A stretch of 8,989 nt of DNA from Blastocatellia bacterium (GTDB lineage Bacteria; Acidobacteriota; Blastocatellia; Chloracidobacteriales; JADJPF01). The translations under genes and the position numbers were made by a program. Each line of letters opens with the position of its first letter. The first letter of the stretch is position 1. The stretch covers positions 1 through 8,989 of the forward strand of contig JAHFUF010000163.1 in the NCBI GenBank assembly GCA_023265235.1, written 5' to 3'. The notes below the pieces were generated by a model. The model was not told where the DNA came from. It did no database searches and saw only the letters and a list, made by a program, of their open reading frames with translations. Of the stretch, positions 6,544 to 8,989 are shown in pieces.

Positions 6544-7941
6544 ATGGCTACAGATGTCATTATGCCCCAAATGGGCGAAAGTATTGCTGAAGGTACAATT
6601 GTAAAATGGATCAAAAAGGTTGGTGATGAAGTAAAACGCGACGAGCCTTTGTTTGAAATTTCTACTGATAAAGTTGATGCAGAAATTCCTTCCCCTACAG
6701 CAGGTGTGCTAGTAGAAATTCTTGCTACTGAAGGCCAAACTGTACCAATCAACACAGTAGTTGCTCGTATCGACGCAGTTGGTAGTAAACCACCCGCACC
6801 ACCAGCACCAAAAACAGAAGATCCTAAACCTATTTCTGCTCCGCCAACAGTAGTTGCACAAACTCCAGTTGTTTCTGTTGCAGTTGCTCCTCCACAACCA
6901 GTAGCCCCGCCAGTTGCAGAATCAATTAGTCAACCTGTCGAAGCAGTAGAGAAACGATCATCGCCTCTAGTTCGTAAAATTGCTCGTGAAAATAGCGTTA
7001 ATATTAATGAAATTGATGGAACAGGTTTAGCAGGACGTGTTACCAAGAACGATATTTTAAGCCATGTTACTAATAAAGAAACCGTTCGTGTATCAGTACC
7101 AGCAGTAACGATACCACAGCCAGTCGCTTCTGTAGCTGTTGTTACACCACCTCAAGTTGCTCTAGTACAACCAGTTGCTACACAACCATCTTTAGTTGTA
7201 CCTCCATTTGTCGCTCCTATAATGGAAACCTATCGTCCAGGCGATAGAGTAGAGATAGTGTCTATGTCGCCAATGCGTAAGAAAATTTCAGAGCATATGG
7301 TAGCGTCACGTCGTATCTCAGCGCACGTTCAATCTTTCTTTGAAATAGATATGACCAAAATTGCTAAACTACGTGATCAATACAAAGATAAGTTCTTAGA
7401 GCGACATGGAGTAAAATTAACCTTTACACCATTTATTATGAAAGCAGTAGTTGATGCACTAGGGGCTTGGCCAATAATGAATGCTTCTGTTGAGGGTGAT
7501 AATATTATTTATAAAAAAGACATCAACCTAGGTATTGCTGTGGCACTTGATTGGGGGTTGATTGTTCCTGTAGTCAAAAATGCTGAAGAAAGAAACTTAG
7601 TTGGTTTAACTAGAGCAATGAATGATTTAGCCGCTCGCGCTCGTAAAAAACAACTTAAGCCAGATGAAGTTCAAGGCGGAACTTTTACTATAACTAATCC
7701 TGGTGTGTTTGGTAGTTTGTTTGGTACACCAATCATTAATCAACCACAAGTTGCTATTATGGGTGTTGGTACAATTGAAAAACGTCTTTCTGTTATGGAA
7801 GATGATTCTGTTGCTATTCGTACTAAGTCTTATTTTAGTATCTCTTTTGATCATCGTGTTGTTGACGGTGCAGTTGCAGATCAATTTATGTCGCAAGTTA
7901 AACGTATATTAGAAAACTTTGAAGCTAGTGAAATAGGCTAG
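6544..7941 (+). CDS. Dihydrolipoamide acyltransferase (E2) of a 2-oxo acid dehydrogenase complex
   Basis: This 465-residue E2 is the structural core that accepts the acyl group from E1 on a swinging lipoyl arm and passes it to CoA. One lipoyl domain (about 2-77) carries the lipoylation site Lys43 in EISTDKVDAEIPSP. A Pro/Ala/Val-rich linker (78-138) leads to the peripheral subunit-binding domain (about 139-176; SPLVRKIARENSVN, DGTGLAGRVTKNDI), which docks E1 or E3. A second Pro/Val-rich linker (about 177-232) precedes the catalytic acyltransferase domain (about 235-463), with GTFTITNPGVFGS and the active-site motif DHRVVDG (436-442, catalytic His437, Asp441). The STDKVDAEIPSP form is shared by branched-chain and actinobacterial SucB-like E2s, so the acyl substrate stays open. 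Because the E1 genes beside it are the alpha/beta type, a 2-oxoglutarate role is less likely. The gene ends 16 bases before lipB, whose product would octanoylate Lys43. Confidence 0.94.
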   Translation: MATDVIMPQMGESIAEGTIVKWIKKVGDEVKRDEPLFEISTDKVDAEIPSPTAGVLVEILATEGQTVPINTVVARIDAVGSKPPAPPAPKTEDPKPISAPPTVVAQTPVVSVAVAPPQPVAPPVAESISQPVEAVEKRSSPLVRKIARENSVNINEIDGTGLAGRVTKNDILSHVTNKETVRVSVPAVTIPQPVASVAVVTPPQVALVQPVATQPSLVVPPFVAPIMETYRPGDRVEIVSMSPMRKKISEHMVASRRISAHVQSFFEIDMTKIAKLRDQYKDKFLERHGVKLTFTPFIMKAVVDALGAWPIMNASVEGDNIIYKKDINLGIAVALDWGLIVPVVKNAEERNLVGLTRAMNDLAARARKKQLKPDEVQGGTFTITNPGVFGSLFGTPIINQPQVAIMGVGTIEKRLSVMEDDSVAIRTKSYFSISFDHRVVDGAVADQFMSQVKRILENFEASEIG

Positions 7942-7957
7942 TTGCTTGAGATTAAAG

Positions 7958-8989
7958 ATGACTGACTCTCGTGTCTGTCAAGTAAAAAACTTAGGGTTAG
8001 TGGACTATGAGGAAGGCTTAAAACTACAACAAGCCTTCCTTGAAGCCCGTACCCAAGACCTTGTTCCTGATACACTTTTTTTTCTTGAACACCCTCACGT
8101 CCTAACCCTTGGACGTAATGCAAAATCCACAAATGTTATTACTCCCAAAGACATACTAGAAAAAATGGGCATTGGCCTTTATGAAACAGGTCGCGGCGGT
8201 GATGTCACTTATCACGGTATAGGTCAAGTGGTTGGCTATCCAATTATAAACCTTGCTCCTGATCGTTGTGATATACATCGTTATGTTCGTGATTTAGAAG
8301 AAGTTATGATTCGTACAGCAGCAGATTTTGGTATTATAGCCAGTCGAATTGCTGGACTTACAGGTATTTGGGTAGGGCAAGAAAAACTAGCTGCCATTGG
8401 AGTACGTATTTCTAGGTGGATTACAATGCATGGGTTTGCATTTAATGTAAGTACAGACTTAAGCTATTTTAACCTGATAGTTCCTTGTGGTATTTCTGAT
8501 CGTGGGGTTACTTCACTAGAAAAACTTTTAGGTAAAAAAATCCCTCTACAAAAAGTAAGAGAAAGTCTTGCCTATCATTTTGGTGAAGTGTTTAACCGAA
8601 AAATCGAAGAAAAAGTAGTTAAACACTCTTCAGTGCAGGTAGTAATTTTTGATGATAGCTTACCAGAGCCAGAATACTTAGTCTTACGCCGAATCGAAGA
8701 CCGAGGAGGGTTTTGGCAGCCCGTAACAGGAAAAATAAAAAGAAAACGGGTAGAATCACCTCAAGAAGCAGCCTTACGTGAAACATTTGAAGAAACAGGA
8801 CTTCAAGGAGAACTCCTAGACCTTGACTATACACATAGTTTTTATATCCAACCACAACTCTTAAAAAACACTCATCCAGACCCACAAATAAACCTAGAAT
8901 ATTCTTTTGCTTTAAGAGCAACCAAGCAAGAAGTAAGAATTAGTCCTAAAGAACATATTGATTTTGCTTGGCTACCCTATGAAGAAGCC
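7958..8989 (+). CDS. lipB: LipB octanoyltransferase fused to a Nudix domain (3' partial)
   Basis: The frame is open from the ATG at 7958 to the window end (344 codons, no stop), so the C terminus is missing. Residues 1 to about 212 form a complete LipB, which moves octanoyl from octanoyl-ACP to the lipoyl-domain lysine: FFLEHPHVLTLGRN (41-54), RGGDVTYHGIGQ (79-90), catalytic Lys143 in EKLAAIGVR and catalytic Cys177 in PCGISDRGVTSLE. The usual GPGQ reads GIGQ here. From about 225 a Nudix hydrolase domain follows: VVIFDD, LVLRRIEDRGGFWQPVTG (241-258), then a Nudix box with Gly258, Glu266, Arg274-Glu275, Glu278-Glu279 and Gly281-Leu282. The FWQ-x-VTG stretch resembles NudB (dihydroneopterin triphosphate diphosphatase), but substrate prediction from Nudix sequence is unreliable. 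The gap from Gly to the first Glu is seven residues instead of five and is basic (KIKRKRV). The start has only a weak site (TTGAG, 7946-7950). TTG at 7946 would add four residues. Gene order suggests LipB serves the E2 just upstream. Confidence 0.9.
   Translation, partial: MTDSRVCQVKNLGLVDYEEGLKLQQAFLEARTQDLVPDTLFFLEHPHVLTLGRNAKSTNVITPKDILEKMGIGLYETGRGGDVTYHGIGQVVGYPIINLAPDRCDIHRYVRDLEEVMIRTAADFGIIASRIAGLTGIWVGQEKLAAIGVRISRWITMHGFAFNVSTDLSYFNLIVPCGISDRGVTSLEKLLGKKIPLQKVRESLAYHFGEVFNRKIEEKVVKHSSVQVVIFDDSLPEPEYLVLRRIEDRGGFWQPVTGKIKRKRVESPQEAALRETFEETGLQGELLDLDYTHSFYIQPQLLKNTHPDPQINLEYSFALRATKQEVRISPKEHIDFAWLPYEEA

Noticed and set aside
6402..6755. Minus-strand open frame of 117 codons across the E1 beta/E2 junction
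   Set aside because: It is antisense to two well-supported genes and has no recognisable motif.
7958..8640. Separate lipB and nudix genes with a stop between them
   Set aside because: Reading the frame codon by codon shows no stop from 7958 to the window end, and no ribosome site or plausible start lies at the domain junction.
8619..8921. Minus-strand open frame of 100 codons
   Set aside because: It lies antisense to the Nudix part of the LipB fusion, where clear domain motifs read on the + strand; its Leu/Val/Phe-rich product is the usual shadow of AT-rich coding DNA.

Overview
The window is AT-rich bacterial DNA with every supported gene on the + strand and tight gene packing. The proteins suggest a free-living, aerobic, sensor-rich bacterium. 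The mix of soluble PAS-type kinases, an Rcp1-type receiver, a heterotetrameric 2-oxo acid dehydrogenase and a LipB joined to a Nudix domain reminds me most of Acidobacteriota (Blastocatellia-like) lineages. That placement rests on general resemblance only and confidence is low. There is no sign of phage, insertion sequence, CRISPR, tRNA or rRNA.

Region 1 (1-219) holds what may be the last 23 codons of an upstream gene, then a 145-base AT-rich spacer leading into the first complete gene. Region 2 (220-4299) is a compact three-gene signalling operon: a soluble histidine kinase with two near-identical PAS domains, an overlapping single-domain response regulator of the Rcp1 type, and a hybrid kinase with the order REC-PAS-kinase-REC. 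The operon encodes two kinase cores and three receivers but no HPt, DNA-binding or enzymatic output domain, so its output must lie elsewhere. The last receiver of the hybrid has lost one of its two Mg2+-site acidic residues.

Region 3 (4300-4526) is a non-coding spacer with an 8-bp inverted repeat that may end the signalling transcript. Region 4 (4527-8989) is a metabolic operon: E1 alpha, E1 beta and E2 of a thiamine-diphosphate/lipoate 2-oxo acid dehydrogenase complex (branched-chain or pyruvate type), followed 16 bases later by lipB, which runs off the window end. E1 decarboxylates the 2-oxo acid, E2 carries the acyl group on its lipoyl lysine, and LipB supplies the octanoyl precursor of that lipoyl group. 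E3 (lipoamide dehydrogenase) and LipA are not in the window.

The most unusual object is the last gene: one uninterrupted frame encodes a full LipB domain with its Lys/Cys active pair and then a NudB-like Nudix domain, whose Nudix box has an enlarged, strongly basic loop.
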